Positions 36,654 through 43,840 of a stretch of 43,859 nt of DNA are shown one piece after another. The translations under genes and the position numbers were made by a program. The notes under the pieces are model-generated. The model had not been told where the DNA came from. It saw nothing but the letters and a program-made list of their open reading frames with translations, and ran no database searches. Every line of letters starts with the position of its first letter. Positions within the stretch are counted from its first letter, which is position 1. The DNA is from Gelidibacter salicanalis (GTDB lineage: Bacteria; Bacteroidota; Bacteroidia; Flavobacteriales; Flavobacteriaceae): NCBI RefSeq assembly GCF_016469035.1, contig NZ_JAEHJZ010000003.1:1-43859 (forward strand). Reading direction: 5' to 3'.

Positions 36654-36961
36654 TGTTACAATCCTTTATACATTACGGAATTCATTTTGCAGTACCATTG
36701 GTGGTGGCTTACTTATTTTTCAAATCCCAATGGAAACGCGTATTTTTAATCATGATTGCTACCATGATTATTGATTTAGACCATCTTTTGGCAGTGCCTC
36801 TTTTTGATCCTGGACGCTGTAGCATTAATTTCCATCCGCTGCATACGTATTATGCAATGGTAGTTTATGTGGGATTTCTATTTTTTAAGAAAACCAGAAT
36901 TATAGGTATTGGCTTGGTCATCCATATGATTGCTGATGCGACGGACTGTTTGATGATGTAG
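36653..36961 (+). CDS. DUF6122-like small membrane protein
   Basis: A 102-residue protein with about three membrane helices. The conserved polar residues DLDH (about 43-46), HPLH (about 61-64) and HMIAD near the C-terminus resemble the metal-binding pattern of DUF457/YdjM-type membrane-bound metal-dependent hydrolases. This makes a metalloenzyme role possible but unproven. Its start overlaps the WbqC stop by one base. It is the last gene of the plus-strand operon, and a heptamer repeat array begins 8 bases past its stop codon. Confidence 0.78.
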   Translation: MLQSFIHYGIHFAVPLVVAYLFFKSQWKRVFLIMIATMIIDLDHLLAVPLFDPGRCSINFHPLHTYYAMVVYVGFLFFKKTRIIGIGLVIHMIADATDCLMM

Positions 36962-36968
36962 GCCGGAG

Positions 36969-37136
36969 GATTGTTGATTGGGGATTGTTGATTGTTGATT
37001 GTTGATTGAAGACTTGAAACTGAACACCGAACACCGAACACCGAATGCTGAATGCTGAATACCGAATACCGAATGCTGAATACTGAGTATTGCCTACTAC
37101 CTGCTGCCTACTACCTACTGCCTACTACCTGCCTCA
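36969..37136. repeat. Heptamer-phased tandem repeat array overlapping the 3' end of a gene
   Basis: From 36969 on the sequence can be cut into about 24 consecutive 7-mers without a phase break: gattgtt-type units, then caccgaa (3 copies), tgctgaa and taccgaa units, then tactacc/tgctgcc units. Neighbouring units differ by one to three bases, so the motif drifts along the array while the 7-base period is kept. The array ends inside the last codons of the minus-strand EEP gene (stop at 37111-37113). Similar arrays occur at 42245-42307, 42411-42473 and, briefly, near 22470. Confidence 0.85.
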
Positions 37137-38151
37137 CCTTTACCCTGCTCATAATCGGAAAATGATCCGACAGCCTGACATCATAGGTTTTAAAAGCGTT
37201 AATATCAAAATTAGTATCAACCATAATAAAATCAATCCGAACTGGAAAGAATTTAAAATTAAACGAGCGTCCAAAACCGTTACCCGCTTCTACAAAGGCA
37301 TCACTTAAATCGTCGCCTTTTATTTTATTGTACACATAAGAATAGGCCGTATTGTTTAAATCGCCACAAACAATAATTTTATAGGTACAAGTGGCCTTAT
37401 GTTCCAGAAACAAGTCCGTTTGTGCCTGTTGCAACCTGAACGTATTCCCAACCCGTTTAAAAAGATTTTCAGAGGTTTCATTCTTCAAGGGATCCGAGCT
37501 TGCATCAATTTTTAGGGATTGCAAGTGTACATTGTAAACTCTGATGGTGTCCTTACCCTTTACCACATCCACAAAAATAGCATTGTTATAAGTGTTCGGA
37601 AACTCGATAGAGCCTTTATTAATAATGGGAAATTTAGAAAATATGGCCTGTCCGTTCTTTATTTTATCCCCAGAAAGCGCCTCATACTTATAATATCCTT
37701 TAAGGGACAGATCATCATCAGGACGGTATTCTTGCATGCTGATAATATCCGGGTTTTTATCGGTTATAAACTTACTTATTTCCGAAGTGACATTGATATC
37801 CGGAATCCATTTAAACAGATTGAACAATCGCACATTATAATTCATGACGGCGATATTATCCGGATCTTCCACGTTTTTGGAAGCTGAAATTTTATATAAC
37901 GATGTGATGTAATTGAAGCCTATTAACAGCACAATGAGAGATAGTAAAAGCTGCTTCTTAACTTTTAAAAGCCAATAGATCACAAATAATAGATTGACAA
38001 GGATGAGAAATGGCACCGTCAAACTCAAAACGGACACAAAAGCGGAGCGTTCTGGCTCTATATAGGGCAAAACATAAGACAGCAATAGTGTGGTTGCTGC
38101 AACAGAATTTAAGAAAAACACAAACTTGTCAAGGAGATTGAGTTTTTTCAT
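37111..38151 (-). CDS. Membrane-anchored endonuclease/exonuclease/phosphatase (EEP) family hydrolase
   Basis: A 346-residue protein with three N-terminal membrane helices (about residues 9-85). An EEP domain follows, with the conserved metal and catalytic motifs MNYNVRLFN, SMQEYRP, YNVHLQS, CGDLNNT and LSDHFPIMSRV. The family includes nucleases, sphingomyelinases and inositol phosphatases; substrate cannot be assigned, but the anchor would place the domain outside the cytoplasm. The last eight residues (RQVVGSR and neighbours) are encoded by the heptamer array, so the native C-terminus may have been rewritten by repeat growth. It lies 5 bases after the rhomboid gene, as the last gene of the mutL operon. 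Confidence 0.85.
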   Translation of the reverse strand: MKKLNLLDKFVFFLNSVAATTLLLSYVLPYIEPERSAFVSVLSLTVPFLILVNLLFVIYWLLKVKKQLLLSLIVLLIGFNYITSLYKISASKNVEDPDNIAVMNYNVRLFNLFKWIPDINVTSEISKFITDKNPDIISMQEYRPDDDLSLKGYYKYEALSGDKIKNGQAIFSKFPIINKGSIEFPNTYNNAIFVDVVKGKDTIRVYNVHLQSLKIDASSDPLKNETSENLFKRVGNTFRLQQAQTDLFLEHKATCTYKIIVCGDLNNTAYSYVYNKIKGDDLSDAFVEAGNGFGRSFNFKFFPVRIDFIMVDTNFDINAFKTYDVRLSDHFPIMSRVKVRQVVGSR

Positions 38152-38156
38152 CAGTC

Positions 38157-39029
38157 TTAATCTTTAGCTTTAAATAAAAAAGCTTTCTCCTCTTTTGTCA
38201 GACTTTCATAGCCACTTTTGCTTATTTTATCTAAGATAAGATCGATTTGCTTTTGCTTATTAAACTCACTAAACTCAGATTTATTATGACCTGCAACAGG
38301 ATTTGATTTTCGTTTGTGCACCGTTTTTAAACGTGATTTTTTGCCTTTCTCAAAAAGGTTAGAAAACCAATCCATTACTTTTTCGAATCCTTTTCCAATA
38401 TCATTTCCCTTAATCAACTGTTTGGCATAAAGATAACCCAATGCTACCCCGCCTAAATGCGCTATAGTCCCGCCTTGGTTCATTCCAAATAGGCCAATAA
38501 CATCAAAAGCAACAAGCGCGATTCCCAAATGCCATAATTTGATATTAAACATAAAAATTTTCACCTGTGTATTCGGCATATACGCGCACAGGAAAATTAG
38601 TAATGCCCTCACCCCCGCAGAAGCACCAACCAAAGCTCCAGCCGGTTTTAAAAAGTTAGCTGGCAATACATTATAGGCAAACATAAAGAAGAGTCCACCG
38701 ACAATAATGCCCAAGAAATAGACTTTCAATGTGAGTTTGGCACTAAATAAGTTGAGCATCATTTGAGACACAAAAAACAGCACCATCATATTGAACAGCA
38801 AATGAAACAGTCCATAGTGGGTAAAGCCATAAGTGATAATACTCCAGGGCTTAAAGATAAACTCCCCCAGGTCTTTTGGCAACTCTAACCAATACAAGCT
38901 GCCGCCTGATTTTACAATCAGCGATAGCAACAAGCCCATCAAAAAAACAACCACATTAAGAGCAATTATTTTTTCGAGTACATTGAGGTTTCTCAATTTA
39001 TCCTGAACATCTTTATGTAATGCGGTCAT
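38157..39029 (-). CDS. Rhomboid intramembrane protease with C-terminal DUF6576-like tail
   Basis: A 290-residue protein with about six membrane helices. The catalytic Ser137 is in GASAG and His191 in AHLGG; HYGLFHLLFN carries the His/Asn oxyanion residues. A cytoplasmic tail of about 80 residues ends in QKQIDLILDKISKSGYESLTKEEKAFLFKA, a short helical module seen at the end of many Bacteroidota rhomboids. The ATG at 39029 is chosen because it forms an ATGA overlap with the stop of the preceding rhomboid; the TTG at 39038 is less likely. It is the second of two adjacent rhomboids. Confidence 0.92.
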   Translation of the reverse strand: MTALHKDVQDKLRNLNVLEKIIALNVVVFLMGLLLSLIVKSGGSLYWLELPKDLGEFIFKPWSIITYGFTHYGLFHLLFNMMVLFFVSQMMLNLFSAKLTLKVYFLGIIVGGLFFMFAYNVLPANFLKPAGALVGASAGVRALLIFLCAYMPNTQVKIFMFNIKLWHLGIALVAFDVIGLFGMNQGGTIAHLGGVALGYLYAKQLIKGNDIGKGFEKVMDWFSNLFEKGKKSRLKTVHKRKSNPVAGHNKSEFSEFNKQKQIDLILDKISKSGYESLTKEEKAFLFKAKD

Positions 39030-39775
39030 CTGTCCCAACGGTTTTTATCGAATTGTGTTTTTTTCCAATACCACATCATTAAAAATCCAGTCAACGCGCC
39101 ACCAAGATGGGCAGCATAAGCGGTATTACTTGGACTAAAGAACGACGATCCTGTTAACGCGGAGATTAAATCCAAGGCGATAATGGCAGGAATAAAATAT
39201 TTGGCTTTTATGGGAATTGGCAAAAATATAAGCATCAATTTTGATTCAGGATACAACATTCCAAATGCCACCAAAACTCCAAAAATTGCTCCAGAAGCCC
39301 CTACCATTGAGGAGTTAAAAATATTGAACATGCTTTGCAATTGGTCTCTCTGTACGGCATTAACGCCTTCCATAACCTTACCCGTGCTGAGGGTTTCATG
39401 AATTTGAGAAGACGTATAGCCTGCTGATAGAATATCAGCCTCCAGTGGTAAATACTGCATATAATAGACGCCCAACATCACTAAAGCCGCTCCCAATCCT
39501 GCGGAAATATAGAAAAAGATAAACTTTTTAGCTCCAAACACTTGTTCTACTGCGGTGCCAAACATCCATAAAGCCAGCATATTGAACGCAATGTGCATCA
39601 AATTACCATGCATGAACATATGGGTGATGATTTGCCAAGGCTGAAATAAATCGTTTTTAGGAAAATATAGGGCAAACCAGTTATAAAATACGCCATTTTG
39701 TATGGTAAGTGTACCAATAAACATCACCACATTTATTATGAGCAAATGCTTAACGGTATCTGTAATTCCTCTCAT
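39026..39775 (-). CDS. Rhomboid intramembrane serine protease
   Basis: A 249-residue protein with six predicted membrane helices. It has all rhomboid landmarks: HGNLMHIAFNM (56-66), the catalytic Ser161 in GASGAIFG and His223 in AHLGGALTG. The loop between helices 3 and 4 is longer than in GlpG (about residues 108-150). Rhomboids cut transmembrane substrates; targets here are unknown. It starts 27 bases after mutL and overlaps the second rhomboid by 4 bases. The two differ clearly in sequence, so they are old paralogues and not a recent duplication. Confidence 0.94.
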   Translation of the reverse strand: MRGITDTVKHLLIINVVMFIGTLTIQNGVFYNWFALYFPKNDLFQPWQIITHMFMHGNLMHIAFNMLALWMFGTAVEQVFGAKKFIFFYISAGLGAALVMLGVYYMQYLPLEADILSAGYTSSQIHETLSTGKVMEGVNAVQRDQLQSMFNIFNSSMVGASGAIFGVLVAFGMLYPESKLMLIFLPIPIKAKYFIPAIIALDLISALTGSSFFSPSNTAYAAHLGGALTGFLMMWYWKKTQFDKNRWDR

Positions 39776-39802
39776 TCTTCTTTTGTCTTAACGTTAATAT
39801 AA

Positions 39803-41653
39803 TTACATAAATTTCCTGTCAACCTCATCAATCGTTATTGTAATAAACGTCGCGCGATTGGTAGGTGAAACAGAAGGCTCCTTGCAGGCAAAAAGACTAT
39901 TTACTAAGTGCTCTTGCTCTAAATTTGATAAGGATTGCCCTGTTTTTATGGCCAAACTTTTTGCCATGGATTTTGCCAGGAGATCTGTGGCGCTAAAGTG
40001 ACTGTCAGGCACTTCCTGCTCAACATCACTAATCAGTTGTTCCAAAATTATGGATACTTCACTATCCGGGACGTTTATAGGCAGCCCGGTAATTTCTACC
40101 TGTCCTTCAGCAATAGCAGAAAACACAAAGCCCGTCGCTTCTAAATCGCTCTGCAATTGTTTTAAAATAGTCAATTCTGCACCTGTAAAATGTAAGTGTA
40201 ACGGAAATAACAACTGCTGACTTACAGCTTCCTTAACGGTCACACTTTTTAAAAGCCCTTCGTATAAAACGCGCTGATGCGCACGATGTTGATCTATCAT
40301 CAACATTCCCGATTTGATAGTGCTAATAATATATTTATTCTGAAATTGATAAGTGCTTTGGGCATTGTCCTGCTGCAATTGATTACCAAATAGCGATGCA
40401 TTTTCTGGCTCACTTTCAAATTCTACTTGACTGAAATCCTGTGAGTCGCGTGTGCCTTTAGACTCTAACCCCACATACAAACTGTCCCAACTATTGGGCG
40501 TTTGTTTTTTAAATGATGACGTTTGTTTACCAGAAGAGCGTTCTTCCCTAAACGGATTATAATCACGGTCTACTTCTACCGTTGGGGTTTCAGCACCTTT
40601 ATCTTTATAATTGTACGGGGTATCCAAATTGGTATCATAGTCAAAATCCAACACAGGCGCAATGTTAAACTGTCCCAAACTATGTTTTACCGAAGATCTC
40701 AAAATAGCATACAGCGTATGCTCATCATCAAACTTAATCTCCGTTTTTGTTGGATGGATGTTAATATCAATCGATTTTGGATCGACCGTTAAATTTAAAA
40801 AATAGATGGGATGATTGCCATCTTTAACCAATCCGTCAAAAGCCGCGTTGATAGCGTGATTGAGATACGGACTTTTGATAAATCTGTTATTGACGAAAAA
40901 GAATTGTTCTGATTTGGTCTTCTTTGCAAATTGCGGTTTCCCAACAAAGCCTGAAATTTTTAATACCTCAGTCGTCTCTTCCACAGGAACTAATTTTTCA
41001 TTCGTTTTAGTACCGAAAATATGGACCACACGTTGGCGGTAATTGCTTTCGTGTAAATTGAAGAGCTCGCTCCCATTGTGGTACATGGCAAACGCTATAG
41101 TAGGATGTGCCAAAGCCACCCGATGAAATTCATCAATAATGTGGCGCAACTCCACCGTATTGGATTTTAAAAAATTACGGCGGGCAGGAATATTAAAAAA
41201 TAAATGTTTTACAGCTATGGACGTCCCTGTTGGGGTTACTGTAACTTCCTGGGTTTTAATTTCACTACCCTCAATGGCTATTAGCGTGCCAAGTTCTTCA
41301 GATTCCTGTTTGGATTTTAATTCTACGTGCGCAATGGCGGCAATACTAGCCAATGCCTCGCCTCTAAAGCCTTTTGTATTTAAACTGAACAAGTCATCTG
41401 CCGAGCGGATTTTTGACGTTGCGTGACGCTCAAAACTCAATCGTGCATCCGTAGGGCTCATGCCCTTACCGTTATCAATAACCTGAACAAGGGTTTTTCC
41501 CGAGTCTTTAATGATTAATTTTATAGCGGTTGCATCAGCGTCAATGGCATTTTCAAGCAATTCCTTGACCACAGAAGCGGGACGCTGTACGACCTCTCCT
41601 GCTGCAATTTGGTTAGCAACATGATCTGGTAAAAGTTGAATGATATCTGACAT
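39803..41653 (-). CDS. mutL: DNA mismatch repair protein MutL
   Basis: GHKL ATPase that links MutS mismatch recognition to downstream repair. The 616-residue protein has the N-terminal ATPase motifs ENAIDA (34-39), DNGKGM (60-65), TKGFRGEAL (93-101) and the family signature near GFRGEA. A linker of about 100 residues follows, then a C-terminal dimerisation domain. In that domain the endonuclease motif DQHAxxExxxxE is altered to DQHRAHQRVLYE (454-465), with Gln460 replacing the key Glu. The ATG overlaps the stop of the upstream small gene by one base. It is followed by two rhomboid genes and an EEP gene. Confidence 0.96.
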   Translation of the reverse strand: MSDIIQLLPDHVANQIAAGEVVQRPASVVKELLENAIDADATAIKLIIKDSGKTLVQVIDNGKGMSPTDARLSFERHATSKIRSADDLFSLNTKGFRGEALASIAAIAHVELKSKQESEELGTLIAIEGSEIKTQEVTVTPTGTSIAVKHLFFNIPARRNFLKSNTVELRHIIDEFHRVALAHPTIAFAMYHNGSELFNLHESNYRQRVVHIFGTKTNEKLVPVEETTEVLKISGFVGKPQFAKKTKSEQFFFVNNRFIKSPYLNHAINAAFDGLVKDGNHPIYFLNLTVDPKSIDINIHPTKTEIKFDDEHTLYAILRSSVKHSLGQFNIAPVLDFDYDTNLDTPYNYKDKGAETPTVEVDRDYNPFREERSSGKQTSSFKKQTPNSWDSLYVGLESKGTRDSQDFSQVEFESEPENASLFGNQLQQDNAQSTYQFQNKYIISTIKSGMLMIDQHRAHQRVLYEGLLKSVTVKEAVSQQLLFPLHLHFTGAELTILKQLQSDLEATGFVFSAIAEGQVEITGLPINVPDSEVSIILEQLISDVEQEVPDSHFSATDLLAKSMAKSLAIKTGQSLSNLEQEHLVNSLFACKEPSVSPTNRATFITITIDEVDRKFM

Positions 41654-41934
41654 TAGCCTTTTGGAAAGAATATGGACAAATCAAAGCCTATAATTAAGAG
41701 GAAAATAAATATTAAAATTCCAACAATTATAAGTGTGCGTTTGTTTGCGGATTTATCAGGCGTGTTTTTATAGTCGTCCCAAGCATTTTCAAATTTCCCT
41801 TTCAAACCAACTTTTCCGATGGTTTTTCTTTGATCATCAAACTTATGCTTAATCTCAAAAGGGTTTCCCTCACCTTTATAGTGCTGCGGTATATAGTTAA
41901 ATTTTTTGTTTTGACGTGTTTTAAAGATGCCCAT
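41653..41934 (-). CDS. Small single-pass membrane protein, paralogue A
   Basis: A 93-residue protein with a basic cytoplasmic N-terminus starting MGIFKTRQNKKFNYIPQHYK, a linker (KFDDQRKTIGKV) and one C-terminal membrane helix (about 68-86). It aligns without gaps at its N-terminus with the next gene's product (FKxRQxKxFxYxPxH). I recall flavobacterial databases labelling such proteins riboflavin synthase subunit beta, apparently because of nearby ribH; nothing in the sequence supports that activity. It overlaps mutL by one base and begins 5 bases after paralogue B. Its function is unknown. Confidence 0.78.
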   Translation of the reverse strand: MGIFKTRQNKKFNYIPQHYKGEGNPFEIKHKFDDQRKTIGKVGLKGKFENAWDDYKNTPDKSANKRTLIIVGILIFIFLLIIGFDLSIFFPKG

Positions 41935-41939
41935 AATTT

Positions 41940-42149
41940 CTAAATTTCGTAGTTACTCAAAATATACCAAGCACCAATTACCATACCTAAAATGATTAAG
42001 AGAATGAGTAATGTTGGCGTCTTTTTTTTGCGCTGATTTTTTTGGCGCCAATGGGGCTCAAATTCATAGGATGCGTCCTTATGACGATCTTTGAGATGCC
42101 TTGGCGTGTAACTGAAACGTTTAGGTTGCCGTTGTTTAAATAAACTCAC
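41940..42149 (-). CDS. Small single-pass membrane protein, paralogue B
   Basis: A 69-residue protein with start GTG at 42149, giving MSLFKQRQPKRFSYTPRHLK. This aligns residue for residue with paralogue A from its first Met. A TTG at 42179 would add ten residues with no counterpart in paralogue A and lies inside a TACATTTG promoter element (42184-42177). The protein has a very basic middle (HWRQKNQRKKKTP) and a C-terminal membrane helix (about 47-64). It is the first gene of the operon leading to mutL. Its function is unknown. Confidence 0.7.
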   Translation of the reverse strand: MSLFKQRQPKRFSYTPRHLKDRHKDASYEFEPHWRQKNQRKKKTPTLLILLIILGMVIGAWYILSNYEI

Positions 42150-42176
42150 TGTTGAACGCTTTGCCTTTGTGAACTT

Positions 42177-42184
42177 CAAATGTA
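42177..42184 (-). promoter_or_regulatory. Bacteroidota -7 promoter element for the small-gene/mutL operon
   Basis: TACATTTG on the minus strand matches TAnnTTTG and lies 27 bases before the GTG start at 42149. It contains the rejected TTG start codon of the longer frame. Confidence 0.45.
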
Positions 42185-42244
42185 CTCAAAATACGAGGAA
42201 AAACGATGCTTAAACTACTAAAAATTGTTAACAAGAAGGAAGGA

Positions 42245-42307
42245 AGTTTGGAGTTTGGAGTTCGGAGTTAGGTGAAGGACAGATAACGGGTGACCGAGGA
42301 CGGCTGC
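42245..42307. repeat. Heptamer-phased array 1 in the mutL-ribH spacer
   Basis: Nine consecutive 7-mers keep phase: agtttgg twice, agttcgg, agttagg, tgaagga, cagataa, cgggtga, ccgagga, cggctgc. Similarity between neighbours falls along the array. Confidence 0.65.
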
Positions 42308-42410
42308 ATCAGAATCGTGGTGAATATTACTATAGCACAGAGTCACACAGCACATCAAAACTAAAGATTTGCCCATTTACAAATTCGTAGCTATAAAAAA
42401 AAACTACTTG

Positions 42411-42473
42411 TTGAAGACTGTCAACTGAAAACTGCCAACTGAAAACTGCCAACTGAAGACTGCCAACTGAATC
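42411..42473. repeat. Heptamer-phased array 2 abutting the ribH stop codon
   Basis: Nine 7-mers in strict phase: ttgaaga, ctgtcaa, ctgaaaa, ctgccaa, ctgaaaa, ctgccaa, ctgaaga, ctgccaa, ctgaatc. The two alternating forms give a 14-base superunit. The last unit overlaps the first two bases of the ribH stop codon as read on the plus strand. Confidence 0.8.
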
Positions 42474-42957
42474 ACGCCTTCTGACGCAACACCGCCATTT
42501 TAATAGCCGCTACTGCAGCTTCAACGCCTTTATTGCCGTGTTTCCCACCGGATCTATCGATAGACTGTTGCATGGTGTTATCAGTCAACACACAAAAGAT
42601 TACTGGGGTGTCATGTATCACATTCAAATCTTTGATCCCATTGGCAACGGCTTCACATACAAAATCAAAATGTTTGGTCTCCCCTTGAATCAAACAACCT
42701 ATAGCAATAACTGCATCAACCTGATGTTCCTGCATTTTTTTGCTACCATAGATAAGCTCATAACTACCTGGCACATGCCAGATGAATATATTTTCAGACA
42801 ATGCACCATGTTCTACCAAGGTACTGAGGGCACCTTCATAAAGATTATCTGTAATATTACTATTCCATTCTGAAACAACAATCCCAAACCGAAGGTCCTT
42901 CGCATTTGGGATTGTGTTTTTATCGTAATCTGATAAATTTTGATTTTTAGTTGCCAT
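42472..42957 (-). CDS. ribH: 6,7-dimethyl-8-ribityllumazine synthase RibH
   Basis: Condenses the ribitylamino-pyrimidinedione with dihydroxybutanone phosphate to lumazine, the penultimate step of riboflavin synthesis. The 161-residue protein has the substrate segments SEWNSNITDNLYEGA and VPGSYELIYG, the catalytic-histidine motif GCLIQGETKHFDFV (His96), and FCVLTDNTMQQSIDRSG with the phosphate-binding end. It starts 3 bases after the TPR gene, so the two form an operon. The stop codon touches a heptamer repeat array. Confidence 0.97.
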   Translation of the reverse strand: MATKNQNLSDYDKNTIPNAKDLRFGIVVSEWNSNITDNLYEGALSTLVEHGALSENIFIWHVPGSYELIYGSKKMQEHQVDAVIAIGCLIQGETKHFDFVCEAVANGIKDLNVIHDTPVIFCVLTDNTMQQSIDRSGGKHGNKGVEAAVAAIKMAVLRQKA

Positions 42958-42960
42958 GTC

Positions 42961-43728
42961 TTACAAACTTGCTTGTGCCTGTCCTATGAACACTTCAATA
43001 TTAGTTGCCTCATTAGACATTGGGTACGTCTCTTTTATAGTATTGAAATGGTCAAGTGCCTTTTCTCTTTTACCTAAAGTCAATGCCACATTTCCTGCTT
43101 TAAACAAATACATTGGTGTAGTGTACTCGTTTTTATTTAAACTCGCCGCTTTTTCATAATAGGTCAACGCGTCTTCAGGTTGGTTTAGCTGAACAAAAGC
43201 ATCGCCAATTCTTCCTTTTGCAATAGGTGCCAATATTTTATCATCGCCAGAAAAATCACCCAAATATTTTACAGTATTTTGGTAATCGTTCAAATTGTAA
43301 TACGCCATCCCGGCATAATAGGTAGCTAAATTAGCCGCAGGCGTCCCACCGTATTCGTTGATAATATCCAACATACCATATTTTCCTTCACCACCGTTTA
43401 AGGATAAAGTATATAAAGAATCTTTTGCATTGGTATCATTAACGGCTTGTTCAAAGTATTGTTGTGCTTTAAACATCTCGTTCATTGCTTCACTAGCCTT
43501 CGGTTCAGCCACAAATTTGTTGTAACCTAAATACCCCAAGACAACAACAGCAATCACTGCCACAGCCCCAATAATGTACTTTTGGTTCTGTACAGCCCAT
43601 TCTTCCGTTTTAGAAGCAGACTCATCCAGAGTGTTAAATACCTCCGCCGTTGTTGAGTTATCCTCTAGAGCTTCGGTTTTTTCAGCTTCTGTTTTTGGTT
43701 TGTATCCTCTTTTCTTATAAGTTGCCAT
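42961..43728 (-). CDS. Membrane-anchored tetratricopeptide-repeat protein
   Basis: A 255-residue protein with a basic, low-complexity N-terminus (MATYKKRGYKPK), one membrane segment (about residues 48-68, YIIGAVAVIAVVVLGYLGY) and about four to five TPR units outside or facing the periplasm. Clear units include AAYYAGMAYYNLNDYQNTVKYL-like and AKGRIGDAFVQLNQPEDALTYYEKA. The layout matches the YfgM/AncA-type single-pass TPR proteins that associate with SecYEG and chaperones, but that link is inferred. The ATG at 43728 is preferred to an upstream start at 43752, which would overlap a TAATTTTG promoter element. ribH follows 3 bases after the stop. Confidence 0.85.
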   Translation of the reverse strand: MATYKKRGYKPKTEAEKTEALEDNSTTAEVFNTLDESASKTEEWAVQNQKYIIGAVAVIAVVVLGYLGYNKFVAEPKASEAMNEMFKAQQYFEQAVNDTNAKDSLYTLSLNGGEGKYGMLDIINEYGGTPAANLATYYAGMAYYNLNDYQNTVKYLGDFSGDDKILAPIAKGRIGDAFVQLNQPEDALTYYEKAASLNKNEYTTPMYLFKAGNVALTLGKREKALDHFNTIKETYPMSNEATNIEVFIGQAQASL

Positions 43729-43749
43729 ATCGTCGTAATTTGTGGATCG

Positions 43750-43757
43750 CAAAATTA
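43750..43757 (-). promoter_or_regulatory. Bacteroidota -7 promoter element for the TPR-ribH operon
   Basis: TAATTTTG on the minus strand matches TAnnTTTG and lies 21 bases before the chosen ATG. The flanking sequence is a 14-base palindromic AT stretch (aaaattaaaatttt region), so some of the match may be due to composition. Confidence 0.4.
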
Positions 43758-43840
43758 AAATTTTAATTGGTATAAAAAAGGTAAATTATTTGTTATTTTT
43801 CAATAATTTGCACATCCTTTCGCAAGTTGACTAAAATCTT

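Larger units (their letters stand above)
42150..42471. repeat. Non-coding spacer with two heptamer-phased arrays
   Basis: No gene is seen. After the promoter of the small-gene/mutL operon there are two separate 7-base arrays. One at 42245-42307 (agtttgg, agtttgg, agttcgg, agttagg and drifting units) and one at 42411-42473 (alternating ctgaaaa and ctgccaa units) are separated by about 100 unremarkable AT-rich bases. The second array runs into the ribH stop codon at 42472-42474. Confidence 0.75.

Noticed and set aside
37519-37887. 122-codon plus-strand frame inside the EEP gene
   Set aside because: Antisense to clear EEP motifs with no independent start context.
42150-42179. TTG at 42179 as start of the small membrane protein
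   Set aside because: It lies inside a TACATTTG promoter element and adds ten residues absent from the adjacent paralogue.
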